DNA from: an uncultured Oscillospiraceae bacterium
GTDB lineage: Bacteria; Bacillota; Clostridia; Oscillospirales; Oscillospiraceae
Assembly (NCBI GenBank): GCA_947631395.1
Contig: CANRLF010000009.1
Span: 1-64,000 of the forward strand
Length of the DNA: 64,000 nt
Direction: 5' to 3'
Positions 1-9,434 of the stretch are shown here, one piece after another; positions within the stretch are counted from its first letter, which is position 1, and each line of letters opens with the position of its first letter. Below the pieces are notes generated by a model. It did no database searches. It saw only the letters and a program-made list of their open reading frames with translations, and was not told the origin of the DNA. The translations under genes were made by a program, and so were the position numbers.

Positions 1-9
1 ATTAGAGCC

Positions 10-1179
10 TCAACCTGGCTGAATTTTCTTTTCCTTTTTTCGCCGCAGTATCTGCGGCTGTTTCCTTATGCCCTTTTCAGGGCTATCTCGTGGGGAACGA
101 TGTTTCAAACTTATCCTCCCCAGTATCTCACCGGCGGCTTTGATGAGCGCCTCCATCTCCTCGGGCGCGCCCACGGTTATACGGTTATAGTCGGCTATTG
201 GCTCCTTTGAAAAGTGCCTGACAAGTATGCCCCTTTCCCGGAGCCTTTCGTAAAGCTCCCCGCCGGAAATCTCCGGGTGCCTTACAAAGAGGAAATTTGA
301 TTTTGACGCCGTGGCCTCGAAGCCCAGGGCCCGTAAGCTCTTAAGGGTGTCCTCCCGGGTTTGCGCCACCCGGCGGCAGTTTTCCATATAGTACCCGTTG
401 TCCCTGAGGGCCGCGACGCCCGCCATCTGTGTCATTGCGTTCACGTTATAGGGGTTCGTCGAGTCCTTTATGGCCGTAAGGTCCGCTATGAGCTCCGGGC
501 AGGCTATGCCGAAGCCCAGTCTCGCCCCCGCCAGGGAGTGGGACTTTGAAAATGTCCTGGTCACAAGGAGATTATCGTACCTCCTCGTGAGCCCCACGGC
601 GCTCTCCGCCCCGAAATCCACATACGCCTCGTCTATGATGACCACGTTTTCTGTGTTCGAGGCCACGATCCTCTCCACCTCGTCAAGGCCGAGGGCGATG
701 CCCGTCGGGGCGTTGGGGTTCGCTATGACCACGGTACATCTTAAGTCGAAATAGTCCCGCGGGTCTATGGAGAAGTCCTCATTTAGGGGTATCTCCCGCT
801 TTTTTATCCCGTGGAGATCCGCCAGCACCGGGTAAAACCCGTAGCTCGTCTCCGGATACGCCACCGGCGTGTTGCCGTCGCAAAAGGCCATGAAGGCGAA
901 GTTCAGTATCTCGTCGGAGCCGTTCACCGGCAGTACCATCTCCGGCGTCACACCGTATACCTCCGCCGCGCTCTCCCTGAGCCTCAGCGCCGTGGGGTCG
1001 CAGTAGAGGTTCAGCCCCTTTGCCGCGGCCGCCACCGCCTCCAATACCCCCTCCGGGGGCGGATAGGGCGACTCGTTCGTGTTGAGCTTTATATACCTCC
1101 TGTCCCTGGGCTGTTCCCCGGGGACGTAGGCCGTGAGCCCCGCGAAGCGCGAGGAACGAAACCTGCTCATTTGCCCCAC
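10..1179 (-). CDS. hisC: Histidinol-phosphate aminotransferase
   Basis: PLP enzyme that converts imidazole-acetol phosphate and glutamate to histidinol phosphate in histidine synthesis. The 389-residue product shows the fold-type I aminotransferase pattern: an N-T-N-E-S-P-Y substrate loop near residue 34, I-I-D-E-A-Y near 185 and the PLP lysine in T-F-S-K-S-H-S near 214. Its start lies inside the end of hisD (13-base overlap), so translation is probably coupled. Odd: homologous sequence appears to stop near L-G-R at about residue 355, after which a basic tail of about 35 residues rich in Lys and Arg runs to the stop at 10-12; this tail is encoded across a small GC hairpin. Function is certain; the tail could be a 3' frameshift or a lineage-specific extension. 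Confidence 0.96.
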   Translation of the reverse strand: MGQMSRFRSSRFAGLTAYVPGEQPRDRRYIKLNTNESPYPPPEGVLEAVAAAAKGLNLYCDPTALRLRESAAEVYGVTPEMVLPVNGSDEILNFAFMAFCDGNTPVAYPETSYGFYPVLADLHGIKKREIPLNEDFSIDPRDYFDLRCTVVIANPNAPTGIALGLDEVERIVASNTENVVIIDEAYVDFGAESAVGLTRRYDNLLVTRTFSKSHSLAGARLGFGIACPELIADLTAIKDSTNPYNVNAMTQMAGVAALRDNGYYMENCRRVAQTREDTLKSLRALGFEATASKSNFLFVRHPEISGGELYERLRERGILVRHFSKEPIADYNRITVGAPEEMEALIKAAGEILGRISLKHRSPRDSPEKGIRKQPQILRRKKEKKIQPG

Positions 1180-2447
1180 CTCTCAAGCCGCCGCTCCACG
1201 CTCGCGGCGTGGGCGTCCAGCCCCTCGCTGTGGGCGAAGCGGGCTATGTCCGCCCCCTCCCGCAAAAGCGCCTCCGGCTCATAGCTCATGTACTGGGACT
1301 TCTTCATAAAATCGTCCACCGACAGGGGCGAGGAAAACCTGGCGGTGCCCCCCGTCGGCAGGGTGTGGTTGCACCCGGCGTAGTAGTCCCCCACCGGCTC
1401 CGGCGTGGCGGAGCCCAAAAATACCGACCCCGCGTTGACCACGCTGTCCAGCCACCGCCGGGGATCTTTGGTGTATATCTCCATGTGCTCCGGGGCCACC
1501 CGGTTGGCAACCGCCACCGCCTCGGTGAGGTCCCGCGTCAGTATGATCCTTCCGTTATTCTCTATGGACGCCCTGGCTATGTCCCGCCTGGGGAGCTTTT
1601 CGAGCTGTACCTCTATCTCGCTCCTGACGGCCTCCGCCAGCTCCCGGCAGTCGGTGACCAGCACCGCCGTGGCGTTTTTGTCGTGCTCCGCCTGGCTGAG
1701 CATATCCGCCGCCACAAGCTCCGTGTCGGCCGAGTCGTCCGCCATCACCAGTATGTCGCTGGGCCCGGCTATCATGTCGATAGCCACCTTGCCGAACACC
1801 TGCCTCTTGGCCTCCGCCACAAAGGCGTTCCCCGGCCCCACGATCTTGTCCACCCTCGGCACCGTCTCGGTGCCGTAGGCCAGCGCCGCCACAGCCTGCG
1901 CCCCGCCTATCCTGAACACCCTGTCCACCCCGGCTATCTTCGCCGCCGCCAGTATCTGGGGCGCCACCGCCCCGGCCCTGGCCGGGGTGACCATAACTAT
2001 CTCACGGCACCCGGCGATCTTCGCCGGCACCGCGCTCATAAGCACGCTTGAGGGAAGCGCCGCCGTCCCGGCGGGCACGTACAGTCCCACCTTCTCCAGC
2101 GGGTGTACCCTCTGGCCCAGCCTCACGCCCTCCCTGGGGGAAAGCTCAAAGCCGCTCCTCAGCTGTTTTTCGTGGAATACGCGGATGTTCTCCTCCGCCC
2201 TTTTGAGGACCTCCACCAGCTCCGGGTCCAGCTCCGCCACGGCCCGGTCCAGCTCCTCCCCGGTGACCTCCAGGCTCTCCGGAGCGCCGCCGTCGAACCT
2301 GTCGCAGTACTCCCTGAGGGCCCTGTCCCCGCGCTCCCGGACATTCTTTATGATGTCCGCCACAACGCCGGACACGTCGTAGGTCTCCTCCGCTCTTTTG
2401 AATATCTCCTCCTCGGGCGTCTGCCCGAAAGTCATAAGTCTTATCAT
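1167..2447 (-). CDS. hisD: Histidinol dehydrogenase
   Basis: Zn-dependent, NAD-linked enzyme that oxidises histidinol in two steps to histidine, the last reaction of the pathway. The 426 residues match the usual family length. Visible family segments include the glycine-rich G-L-Y-V-P-G-T-A region near 125, the I-A-G-P-S-D-I-L block near 225, Q-A-E-H-D near 251 (zinc/catalytic His) and P-E-H-M-E near 320. It begins one base after the hisG stop and overlaps hisC by 13 bases, so it sits in the middle of a tightly packed operon read from the promoter at 4227-4256. Confidence 0.97.
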   Translation of the reverse strand: MIRLMTFGQTPEEEIFKRAEETYDVSGVVADIIKNVRERGDRALREYCDRFDGGAPESLEVTGEELDRAVAELDPELVEVLKRAEENIRVFHEKQLRSGFELSPREGVRLGQRVHPLEKVGLYVPAGTAALPSSVLMSAVPAKIAGCREIVMVTPARAGAVAPQILAAAKIAGVDRVFRIGGAQAVAALAYGTETVPRVDKIVGPGNAFVAEAKRQVFGKVAIDMIAGPSDILVMADDSADTELVAADMLSQAEHDKNATAVLVTDCRELAEAVRSEIEVQLEKLPRRDIARASIENNGRIILTRDLTEAVAVANRVAPEHMEIYTKDPRRWLDSVVNAGSVFLGSATPEPVGDYYAGCNHTLPTGGTARFSSPLSVDDFMKKSQYMSYEPEALLREGADIARFAHSEGLDAHAASVERRLERWGK

Positions 2448-2448
2448 G

Positions 2449-3078
2449 TCACACCTCTGTGGCTTTCCGGAGCCTTTCTACCAGCCCCGTAAGCTCCCCG
2501 TATTTGAATTTGTAGCTCACCTTGTTGGCTATGAGCCTCGCCGATATGGGGCACACCTCATGCAGTACCGCCAGGCCGTTTTCCCGGAGCGTCGCCCCGG
2601 TCTCAACGATGTCCACTATCACGTCCGAAAGGCCCAGTATCGGCGCCAGCTCTATGGAGCCGTTCAGATGTATGATGTCCACGCTCCGCCCCTGTCCCGC
2701 GTAGTAGTCCCGGGCTATCCGTGAAAATTTCGTGGCCACTCTCAGCTTCCCCGTCACCGGCTCCCGGCCGGGGACTCCGCATACGCACATCCTGCACCTT
2801 CCAAGGCCCAGGTCAAGTAGCTCATATACCTCCGGGCAGTACTCCAGGAGTATGTCCTTCCCCGCCACGCCCACGTCCGCGGCGCCGCGCTCCACGTATA
2901 TGGCCACGTCCGAGGGCTTTACGAAGAAGTACCTCACCGTCCCCTCCGGGGACTCGAATATGAGCTTCCTCCCCCCCGACAGGACCTCCGGGCACCCGTA
3001 ACCGGCGGACTCCATGAGCTTATATACCTTCTCGCCCAGCCTGCCCTTCGGCAGTGCCACGTTAAGCGTCTCACCCAT
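2449..3078 (-). CDS. hisG: ATP phosphoribosyltransferase, short catalytic subunit
   Basis: Catalyses the first committed step of histidine synthesis, joining ATP and PRPP. At 209 residues it is the short form that lacks the C-terminal histidine-binding domain, so it needs HisZ for activity and feedback control; hisZ is the gene directly upstream, overlapping it by 8 bases. The family segment A-L-P-K-G-R-L near residue 8 and the PRPP-site block D-I-V-E-T-G-A-T-L near 160 are visible. The ATG start fits the overlap arrangement. Confidence 0.97.
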   Translation of the reverse strand: MGETLNVALPKGRLGEKVYKLMESAGYGCPEVLSGGRKLIFESPEGTVRYFFVKPSDVAIYVERGAADVGVAGKDILLEYCPEVYELLDLGLGRCRMCVCGVPGREPVTGKLRVATKFSRIARDYYAGQGRSVDIIHLNGSIELAPILGLSDVIVDIVETGATLRENGLAVLHEVCPISARLIANKVSYKFKYGELTGLVERLRKATEV

Positions 3079-4195
3079 TTACCGGCCCCTCCTTTGTGAA
3101 GCGCACGAGCCTTCCGTATCCGAGCCCCTCCGGCGCCGCCCTGTCCACTCTTACGGCAAGTCCTTCCCGCCGGAGCTCCCCGGCGTATTTCGTAAGCTCC
3201 CCGGCGTCGCCGCCCTCGTCTATTATCAGCACGTCCACTCCCGGGGCGTATGTGTCATTATTTTCCAAAAGTCCCAGGTACACCGCGAAGCCCACCGCTC
3301 CGTCCTCCTGGTGGAGCCGCCTGACGAGACCGTCATACCTGCCGCCTGAGAGTACCGCCCTGGCAAGGCCCGGTATATATCCCTTCATCACAAGGCCCGT
3401 GTAATACCTGGCGTCGGAGCGCAGAGCCAGATCCAAATACACGTTGTCTCTGTCCCCCAGGGCCCCGGCTATGTCCCGAAGCTCAGTGACGGCCTCCGCG
3501 GCCCGGGGCCCCAGCTCCATGGCCTCCAGGGCCCCTACCGCCCCGGCCAGCCGGTCCCGCAGATGCACGAGCCTGTCGAAGAGCTCAAAATCCTCATCTC
3601 TCATCCCGGCCCTCCGGGCCAGCGCCCTAGCCTCGTGGGAGTTCTTCCCCTCCGCGAGGGTCAACAGCTCCTCCCTGTATCTGGCCTCCACGCCCATGTC
3701 CTCCAATAGCCCCGACAGCACCCCCATGTGGGATATGTCGAGTATTGACCTTTCCGACATGACCTTCAGGCTCTCCGCGGCCAGGGCGACCACCTCGCTG
3801 ACGCTGTACAGATCCAGCTTACCGATGCACTCCACCCCCGCCTGGGGTATCTCCCCGAAGCCCGCGGCCGGGTCCTCCGCCCGGTAGACGCTCTCAAAAT
3901 AATAAAATTTTCTCAACGCCTCCGCCGGCGGCGTGTTCTTCACTATGGACATGGTCACATCCGGCTTCAGGGCCATGAGCCTCCCGTCGGTGTCGGTGAA
4001 GGTCAGTATCGCCCCTCCGGCCACAAAATTCCTGTTTTTGGCATAAATGTCGTATTCCTCAAACTTGCCGAGTCTGTACCTGGTATAACCCCATCCCAAA
4101 AATAGTCCTTGAAGGTCCCTTTTTACCTCCGTGATAGTACCTTGACTATACCTCGATATACCCTTTTTTGTCCTATTTTCTCCGAAAAAGTCCAT
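3071..4195 (-). CDS. hisZ: ATP phosphoribosyltransferase regulatory subunit
   Basis: Catalytically inactive paralogue of histidyl-tRNA synthetase that forms a hetero-octamer with short-form HisG. The 374 residues carry class II synthetase-like segments, for example the motif 2-like F-Y-Y-F-E-S-V-Y-R near residue 97 and the glycine-rich L-S-G-G-R-Y-D-G-L near 283. First gene of the operon; a GGGGTG site lies five bases before the ATG. The pairing with a 209-residue HisG makes the assignment firm, and a true HisRS is unlikely because of the length and context. Confidence 0.93.
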   Translation of the reverse strand: MDFFGENRTKKGISRYSQGTITEVKRDLQGLFLGWGYTRYRLGKFEEYDIYAKNRNFVAGGAILTFTDTDGRLMALKPDVTMSIVKNTPPAEALRKFYYFESVYRAEDPAAGFGEIPQAGVECIGKLDLYSVSEVVALAAESLKVMSERSILDISHMGVLSGLLEDMGVEARYREELLTLAEGKNSHEARALARRAGMRDEDFELFDRLVHLRDRLAGAVGALEAMELGPRAAEAVTELRDIAGALGDRDNVYLDLALRSDARYYTGLVMKGYIPGLARAVLSGGRYDGLVRRLHQEDGAVGFAVYLGLLENNDTYAPGVDVLIIDEGGDAGELTKYAGELRREGLAVRVDRAAPEGLGYGRLVRFTKEGPVNG

Positions 4196-4226
4196 TTTTT
4201 CACCCCGGAATTTGAGCGTTTTTAGT

Positions 4227-4256
4227 ATTATACTACCGCAACATCATGTTAGTCAA
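4227..4256 (-). promoter_or_regulatory. Sigma-A promoter of the his operon
   Basis: On the minus strand TTGACT (4251-4256) and TATAAT (4227-4232) are separated by 18 bases, about 30 bases before the hisZ ATG. No T-box or leader peptide fits in so short a leader. Confidence 0.7.
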
Positions 4257-4302
4257 GCAAAGATACCCCCATTGAAAAAGTGAAACCGATGAAAATCCGC
4301 CA

Positions 4303-4331
4303 TTGACAAGGGCCAAAATATGTGCTAATAT
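4303..4331 (+). promoter_or_regulatory. Promoter of the serine tRNA pair
   Basis: TTGACA at 4303-4308, a 17-base spacer, and TAATAT at 4326-4331; the first tRNA begins 17 bases further on. Confidence 0.75.
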
Positions 4332-4347
4332 ATCATGGCATCGGTTT

Positions 4348-4436
4348 GGAGAGATACCGAAGCGGTCATAACGGAGCGGTCTTGAAAACCGTCGGCGGGC
4401 AACCGCCCGTGGGTTCGAATCCCACTCTCTCCGCCA
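4348..4436 (+). tRNA. tRNA-Ser (UGA anticodon)
   Basis: Class II tRNA. Acceptor arm GGAGAGA (4348-4354) pairs with TCTCTCC before the discriminator G and an encoded CCA (4434-4436). The anticodon loop CTTGAAA places TGA at 4383-4385. A long variable arm (GGCGGGCAACCGCC) and a T loop beginning TTCGA are present, as expected for serine. A hairpin with arms ACAAATTCCCGA and TCGGGCATTTGT lies directly downstream (4437-4465) and may be a processing signal. Confidence 0.96.
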
Positions 4437-4527
4437 CAAATTCCCGACATTTCGGGCATTTGTGGGGGAGAAAGTGCTAAAAAAATAACAAATCACCCAT
4501 TTTACAAAATTAACCAAATATCTACCT

Positions 4528-4619
4528 GCGGAAGTACCCAAGTGGCCGAAGGGGCTCCCCTGCTAAGGGAGTAGACGTCTAAACCGCGTGCGAGGGTTCA
4601 AATCCCTCCTTCCGCGCCA
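4528..4619 (+). tRNA. tRNA-Ser (GCU anticodon)
   Basis: Acceptor arm GCGGAAG (4528-4534) pairs with CTTCCGC, followed by discriminator G and encoded CCA ending at 4619. The anticodon stem CTCCC/GGGAG encloses CTGCTAA with GCT at 4562-4564. A long variable arm is present. It is cotranscribed with the UGA isoacceptor and followed by a strong terminator. Confidence 0.96.
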
Positions 4620-4620
4620 A

Positions 4621-4663
4621 AGGCTCCAAAATCACTGCTTTCAGTGTTTTGGAGCCTTTTTCT
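4621..4663 (+). terminator. Terminator of the tRNA-Ser pair
   Basis: Near-perfect stem with arms AGGCTCCAAAA and TTTTGGAGCCT, an inner CACTG/CAGTG extension, then TTTTTCTT. Confidence 0.9.
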
Positions 4664-4675
4664 TATCGTATAATA

Positions 4676-4707
4676 TTAAAAAATACCTCCCAAGTTGGGA
4701 GGTATTA
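4676..4707 (-). terminator. Terminator of the rubrerythrin gene
   Basis: Read on the minus strand, a 12-bp stem (AATACCTCCCAA with TTGGGAGGTATT) is followed by TTTTTTAATATT. It lies back to back with the tRNA terminator. Confidence 0.88.
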
Positions 4708-4734
4708 GGAGATATTTTGGAATTTTGGATATAA

Positions 4735-5274
4735 TCAATAATTCTCCGCGTGGATCTCGAAGAAGCTCTGGGGGTGATTGCAGGTGGGGCAGACGTCAGG
4801 GGCCTTTGTGCCGACGACGATGTGACCGCAGTTGCGGCACTCCCAAACCTTGACCTCGCTCTTCTCAAAAACCTTAGCGGTCTCCACGTTCTTCAGAAGA
4901 GCGCGATAACGCTCCTCGTGATGGCGCTCGATCTCAGCCACCAGGCGGAAGCGGGCGGCCAGCTCCGGGAAGCCCTCCTCATCGGCGGTCTTGGCAAAGC
5001 CGTCGTACATGTCGGTCCACTCGTAATTCTCCCCGTCCGCGGCGGCGGCCAGGTTCTGGGCGGTTGTGCCGATGCCCTGGAGCTCCTTGAACCAGAGCTT
5101 GGCGTGCTCCTTCTCGTTGTCGGCGGTCTTGAGGAACAGGGCGCTTATCTGCTCGTAGCCCTCCTTTTTCGCCACGGAGGCAAAGTAGGTGTACTTGTTC
5201 CTGGCCTGGGACTCGCCGGCGAAGGCGGTCTCAAGGTTTTTTTCTGTCTGTGTTCCCGCGTATTTATTTGCCAT
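4735..5274 (-). CDS. rbr: Rubrerythrin
   Basis: Non-haem di-iron peroxidase that reduces hydrogen peroxide in anaerobes. The 179-residue protein has an N-terminal ferritin-like four-helix domain (E-S-Q-A-R-N-K-Y near residue 21, E-K-E-H-A near 53, E-I-E-R-H-H-E near 124) and a C-terminal rubredoxin domain with paired Cys-x-x-Cys motifs (C-R-N-C, C-P-T-C near 145-165). The ATG at 5274 is chosen because AAAGGAG lies eight bases before it; an ATG further upstream at 5292 has no such site. It has its own promoter with an AT-rich inverted repeat over the -10 and its own terminator. Confidence 0.96.
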   Translation of the reverse strand: MANKYAGTQTEKNLETAFAGESQARNKYTYFASVAKKEGYEQISALFLKTADNEKEHAKLWFKELQGIGTTAQNLAAAADGENYEWTDMYDGFAKTADEEGFPELAARFRLVAEIERHHEERYRALLKNVETAKVFEKSEVKVWECRNCGHIVVGTKAPDVCPTCNHPQSFFEIHAENY

Positions 5275-5307
5275 TTTGAAAACTCCTTTCATGTATTCTC
5301 TTAATGA

Positions 5308-5328
5308 GAATTATTATTGATAATATTC
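5308..5328. promoter_or_regulatory. Candidate PerR/Fur-type box in the rubrerythrin promoter
   Basis: An AT-rich 21-base segment that starts GAATTATT and ends ATATTC, with imperfect dyad symmetry, overlaps the -10 and start site of the rubrerythrin promoter. The GAATTATT half also occurs at the perR promoter (39040-39047). This fits a Fur-family operator, but the symmetry is weak. Confidence 0.45.
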
Positions 5329-5353
5329 TACTTTATTTTTAGATATTTGTCAA
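5325..5353 (-). promoter_or_regulatory. Promoter of rubrerythrin
   Basis: Minus-strand TTGACA (5348-5353), a 17-base spacer and TAGAAT (5325-5330). Confidence 0.8.
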
Positions 5354-5447
5354 TAGAGTTCCCTGTGCCAACCGGTTCCCGGCTGGCATATTATATTCTG
5401 CGGATGTTCCTCGCCTCCGGACTCTCCGAGTTTTGGAGGTGCCAAAT

Positions 5448-6581
<1,134 letters not shown>

Positions 6582-6589
6582 CAAAACAG

Positions 6590-6630
6590 CGGGCCCATGA
6601 TTTGAGCCGAAAGCTCAGATCATGGGCCCG
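6590..6630. terminator. Large hairpin between convergent genes
   Basis: Arms CGGGCCCATGAT and ATCATGGGCCCG with an inner TGAGC/GCTCA stem. On the minus strand it is followed by TGTTTTGC, so it probably ends the 6648-7388 gene; on the plus strand the T-run is poor. Confidence 0.7.
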
Positions 6631-6647
6631 TCCACGGTGGAATGCTT

Positions 6648-7388
6648 TTAGCTTTTGGCCTTTATGGCCGCGCTGTCGGAAATCTCACTGTCTGTAACGG
6701 TTATCCCGTCATACGTGTATTGGCCATTTCCCGCGTCAAGTCTCATTTTCAGCATATGATCCCCAAGTGCCCTCGCGGCCACTTTGACGCCTCCAATTTC
6801 CCAAACGGTATCTTCGTCAATTTCACGTAGCACGAATACTCCCTCCGCTCCGTCCCGGCACTCTGAAAACGAGTCCTCTATAAGGAACTGTCCAGGTATC
6901 TCATTATCATCGCAGATATATACGCTGGCCGACACAAGCTCGACGGTGGTTGCGCCAAGCTCCCCGGATATTACCTCCGAGACCTTCAGCGTGAAACGCG
7001 CGATATACCAGTGTTCATTCCCGCTCGTCACCTCAACGTAGACGCTGTTTTGGATCTGTCCCCTCACCACAGGCCCGGCCTTTAAAATTTCCAGCAGGTC
7101 ATCCTTTGTCATCTCCGGTCTGTCTTGCCCTGACGAGGCAAATATCGGGTCATCCACGGCTTCGACGGACAGGCCGTATCCCTCCAGCTTTTCTGAGAGC
7201 GTTTTTTGTGGGGCTTCGCTCTTATAAAAGAATATCCCGGCAACCGCAAGGCACAGACACGCCGCCACAGCGGCCCATCTTACAAAGCCGCGGCGCACGG
7301 TTTTGCTTACTTCTCCCGTTGCCCCCGGGCTTTCCACAAGGTCATCGTCAAGCTCCCCCAGGACTTCAAAGAGCTCCACGTTTTTCAT
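6648..7388 (-). CDS. Membrane protein, putative anti-sigma partner
   Basis: Not recognised as a named family. The 246 residues have a cytoplasmic N-terminus of about 35 residues, one membrane segment (about 37-55, W-A-A-V-A-A-C-L-C-L-A-V-A-G) and an extracytoplasmic domain of about 185 residues. Its ATG overlaps the stop of the ECF sigma factor by four bases, which together with the topology suggests a membrane-bound regulator of that sigma factor. No zinc-binding anti-sigma motif (His-x3-Cys-x2-Cys) is visible, so the role is inferred from context. Confidence 0.65.
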   Translation of the reverse strand: MKNVELFEVLGELDDDLVESPGATGEVSKTVRRGFVRWAAVAACLCLAVAGIFFYKSEAPQKTLSEKLEGYGLSVEAVDDPIFASSGQDRPEMTKDDLLEILKAGPVVRGQIQNSVYVEVTSGNEHWYIARFTLKVSEVISGELGATTVELVSASVYICDDNEIPGQFLIEDSFSECRDGAEGVFVLREIDEDTVWEIGGVKVAARALGDHMLKMRLDAGNGQYTYDGITVTDSEISDSAAIKAKS

Positions 7389-7945
7389 ATCTCAAAGCCC
7401 CTTTCCGCTAAAAATTTTCTGAGCTGTTTTCTTGTACGCCCCAGTGTCTTTGACACTGCTCCCGGCATCATACCACTGCTCTTCGTTATCTCCGACACGG
7501 GCTCGGCGTACCAGTAGCGGCGGACAAATATTCTCCGCCGCCGTTCCGGAAGGTCTCTTACAAATGAGCTGACGGTCATTGAAAGCTCCCGCCGGTCAAG
7601 GGCCTTTTCCACATCGTCAGCGCCGGACACGCAGTCGGCAAGCTCGTCTAAGATCAGCGTCATCTCACCGCCGCCGCTTTTTTCGGCGTTGTCGCGCTTA
7701 TACCTGTTGAAGGATAAATTCCGCGTGATCTTACCGAGGTATGTTCCCAGTCGCTCCGGCCGGTGAGGCGGTATTGAGTCCCACGCGCGAAGATATGTAT
7801 CATTGACACATTCCTCCGCGTCCTCCTCAGACAGCAATATATTCCTCGCTATGGCCCTGCAGTAATGGCCGTATTTGTCCGACGTGGCCTTTATGGCCGT
7901 CTCATCCCTGTCCCAGTATAGCCGTATTATTTCTCTGTCCTCCAT
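7385..7945 (-). CDS. ECF-type RNA polymerase sigma factor
   Basis: Alternative sigma factor of 186 residues. Region 2 spans about residues 10-80 (A-E-E-C-V-N-D-T-Y-L-R-A-W, a typical region 2.2-2.3 segment) and region 4 about 120-175 (L-P-E-R-R-R-R-I-F-V-R-R-Y-W-Y, then a helix-turn-helix). The ATG at 7945 is preferred over one at 7996 because GAGGAG lies ahead of it and the upstream ATG lacks a ribosome site. It is translationally coupled to the membrane protein that follows. The target regulon cannot be inferred from the window. Confidence 0.88.
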   Translation of the reverse strand: MEDREIIRLYWDRDETAIKATSDKYGHYCRAIARNILLSEEDAEECVNDTYLRAWDSIPPHRPERLGTYLGKITRNLSFNRYKRDNAEKSGGGEMTLILDELADCVSGADDVEKALDRRELSMTVSSFVRDLPERRRRIFVRRYWYAEPVSEITKSSGMMPGAVSKTLGRTRKQLRKFLAERGFEI

Positions 7946-8053
7946 AGGATCACTCTCCTCAACTGTATACACCACTTTTTTCGGAAAATCTGACATGTAT
8001 TTTAATACATTTATACCTTACCGGGAGCGCGCGGTCAGATTCGTATATTAAAT

Positions 8054-8089
8054 ATCGGCCCCACCCCGTGTAGCAAGGGTAGGGCCGAT
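8054..8089 (-). terminator. Hairpin after the DUF308 gene
   Basis: Arms ATCGGCCC and GGGCCGAT with an inner ACCC/GGGT extension; on the minus strand ATTTAATAT follows. A likely terminator with a weak U-tract. Confidence 0.65.
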
Positions 8090-8113
8090 AGGCTGTATTG
8101 ACCATTTTTACAT

Positions 8114-8656
8114 TCACTGGACCGTGGTATCGCCGCTGCCGCCGGTAAAGACGCTTATTGCGTCCACAACGCCGGTGACTATGAGAGAGATGGCGATAAA
8201 TGTCCACATGGTGTCCTTGGGCGAGAGGATGATGACCACGCCCAGGATTATGGACAGGGCCGCCGCGATGGCGGTGGGTACCCAATTACCCCTCTTGAGC
8301 CTTATCATATCAACTGTCCACTGGAGCTTCAGAACGCCGACCACCAAGGCCGCCACGCCATAGATAATGATGATGGGCAGGAAGGTGGTAACTATCCAGC
8401 TCGACTTATAAATACAGAAAATACCCAGTAGCAGTGCCAGGACACCCCTTGTAAGCTCCTGACTCAGGGCCGCCTCAGCCGGATCCTCACGGAAATAGTT
8501 GATGACTGATATAGCGCCAAGGATGCAGAAGAGTATCCCGGCGGCGGTGATAACGACCTTTGTAAAGGCGTCGGGGTTGACGATGAGCACTACGCCCACC
8601 GCTATCTCGCACAGGCACACGATGATCTTCCCCATGGATTTTTTGATTTTTTCCAT
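8114..8656 (-). CDS. DUF308 (HdeD-like) membrane protein
   Basis: Integral membrane protein of 180 residues with about six hydrophobic segments arranged as helix pairs, the pattern of DUF308/HdeD-family proteins. The biochemical role is unknown in this family outside acid-stress HdeD. AGGAGG precedes the ATG, and the gene starts 17 bases after the HAD phosphatase stop, so the two are probably cotranscribed from the promoter at 9405-9433. Confidence 0.8.
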   Translation of the reverse strand: MEKIKKSMGKIIVCLCEIAVGVVLIVNPDAFTKVVITAAGILFCILGAISVINYFREDPAEAALSQELTRGVLALLLGIFCIYKSSWIVTTFLPIIIIYGVAALVVGVLKLQWTVDMIRLKRGNWVPTAIAAALSIILGVVIILSPKDTMWTFIAISLIVTGVVDAISVFTGGSGDTTVQ

Positions 8657-8673
8657 TTTGGTTTTCCCTCCTG

Positions 8674-9375
8674 TTATATTTCGGTTTTTATGTACGTTAA
8701 AAGCCCGGTGAAATCCCCGTGGAGGCGGCTGTCCATATCGCCGTACCGGTCAATGAGGCTGTGGGTGAGGAAATACGTCCTCATACCCAGTGCCTCCCCG
8801 CCGGTGTCGTCGCTGGTGTCGTTGCCGACCATCAAAGTCTCCTTGGGGTCCATGCCCAGCTTTTGACATATCTCATTATAATACCTCGGGTCTGGCTTAC
8901 AGAAGCGGGAGTTTTCATAGGTGGTGACGAGCTCGAACTCCTCCGGCTCCAGTCCCGCCCAGCGCAGGCGGCTAAGCGTTGCCTCCCGCGGGAAAACGGG
9001 GTTGGTGGCCAGTACCACCCTAAGGCCCATGGCCCTGAGCTCACGCACCGCCGGGGCGGCCATGTCTGAAAATCCGCAAACCTTCCTGACAAGCTGGAAA
9101 TCCCCGCGGTAAAATTCGTCAAGTGCCTCCCGGTCCCCGGGTTCCACGGGGCAGATGGCCTCAAAGGCCTCCCAGAACACCTCCTGATTCGTCCGGGTGC
9201 CGTCGTTTCCGTGCATCCGGCCGATACCATCCCAAAGGGCCTTCACAAGGGCCTCCGGGTCCTTGCCGCGTCCGGCCCAGTACGCGGAGAGGAGCCGTAT
9301 GTACTCCTCCACGAACACCTTCATGTCCATTGGCACCAGGGTGCCGTCCAGGTCAAAAAATACGTTTTTTATCAT
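8674..9375 (-). CDS. HAD-superfamily hydrolase
   Basis: Predicted phosphatase of 233 residues. HAD motif I is F-D-L-D-G-T-L at about residues 6-12; motif II Ser/Thr lies in V-L-A-T-N-P near 110; motif III Lys in R-F-C-K-P-D-P near 145; motif IV in M-V-G-N-D-T-S-D-D near 172. An alpha-helical C1 cap lies between motifs I and II. The ATG at 9375 puts motif I at the very N-terminus as usual and has TGGAG upstream. The substrate is unknown. Confidence 0.9.
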   Translation of the reverse strand: MIKNVFFDLDGTLVPMDMKVFVEEYIRLLSAYWAGRGKDPEALVKALWDGIGRMHGNDGTRTNQEVFWEAFEAICPVEPGDREALDEFYRGDFQLVRKVCGFSDMAAPAVRELRAMGLRVVLATNPVFPREATLSRLRWAGLEPEEFELVTTYENSRFCKPDPRYYNEICQKLGMDPKETLMVGNDTSDDTGGEALGMRTYFLTHSLIDRYGDMDSRLHGDFTGLLTYIKTEI

Positions 9376-9404
9376 CGGCGCTCCACATCTCAATACTTGT
9401 CCCG

Positions 9405-9433
9405 ATTATACTACCTCATACCATAAAATGCAA
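9405..9433 (-). promoter_or_regulatory. Promoter of the HAD/DUF308 unit
   Basis: Minus-strand TTGCAT (9428-9433), 17-base spacer, TATAAT (9405-9410). Confidence 0.75.
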
Positions 9434-9434
9434 G

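Noticed and set aside
42..58. GCCGCAG/CTGCGGC stem near the hisC stop as an operon terminator
   Set aside because: On the his-coding strand it is followed by a run of A, not T, and it lies inside the reading frame.
4196..4226. T-box or histidine leader peptide ahead of hisZ
   Set aside because: Only about 30 bases separate the -10 from the ATG, and they contain no His-codon run, T-box sequence or terminator stem.
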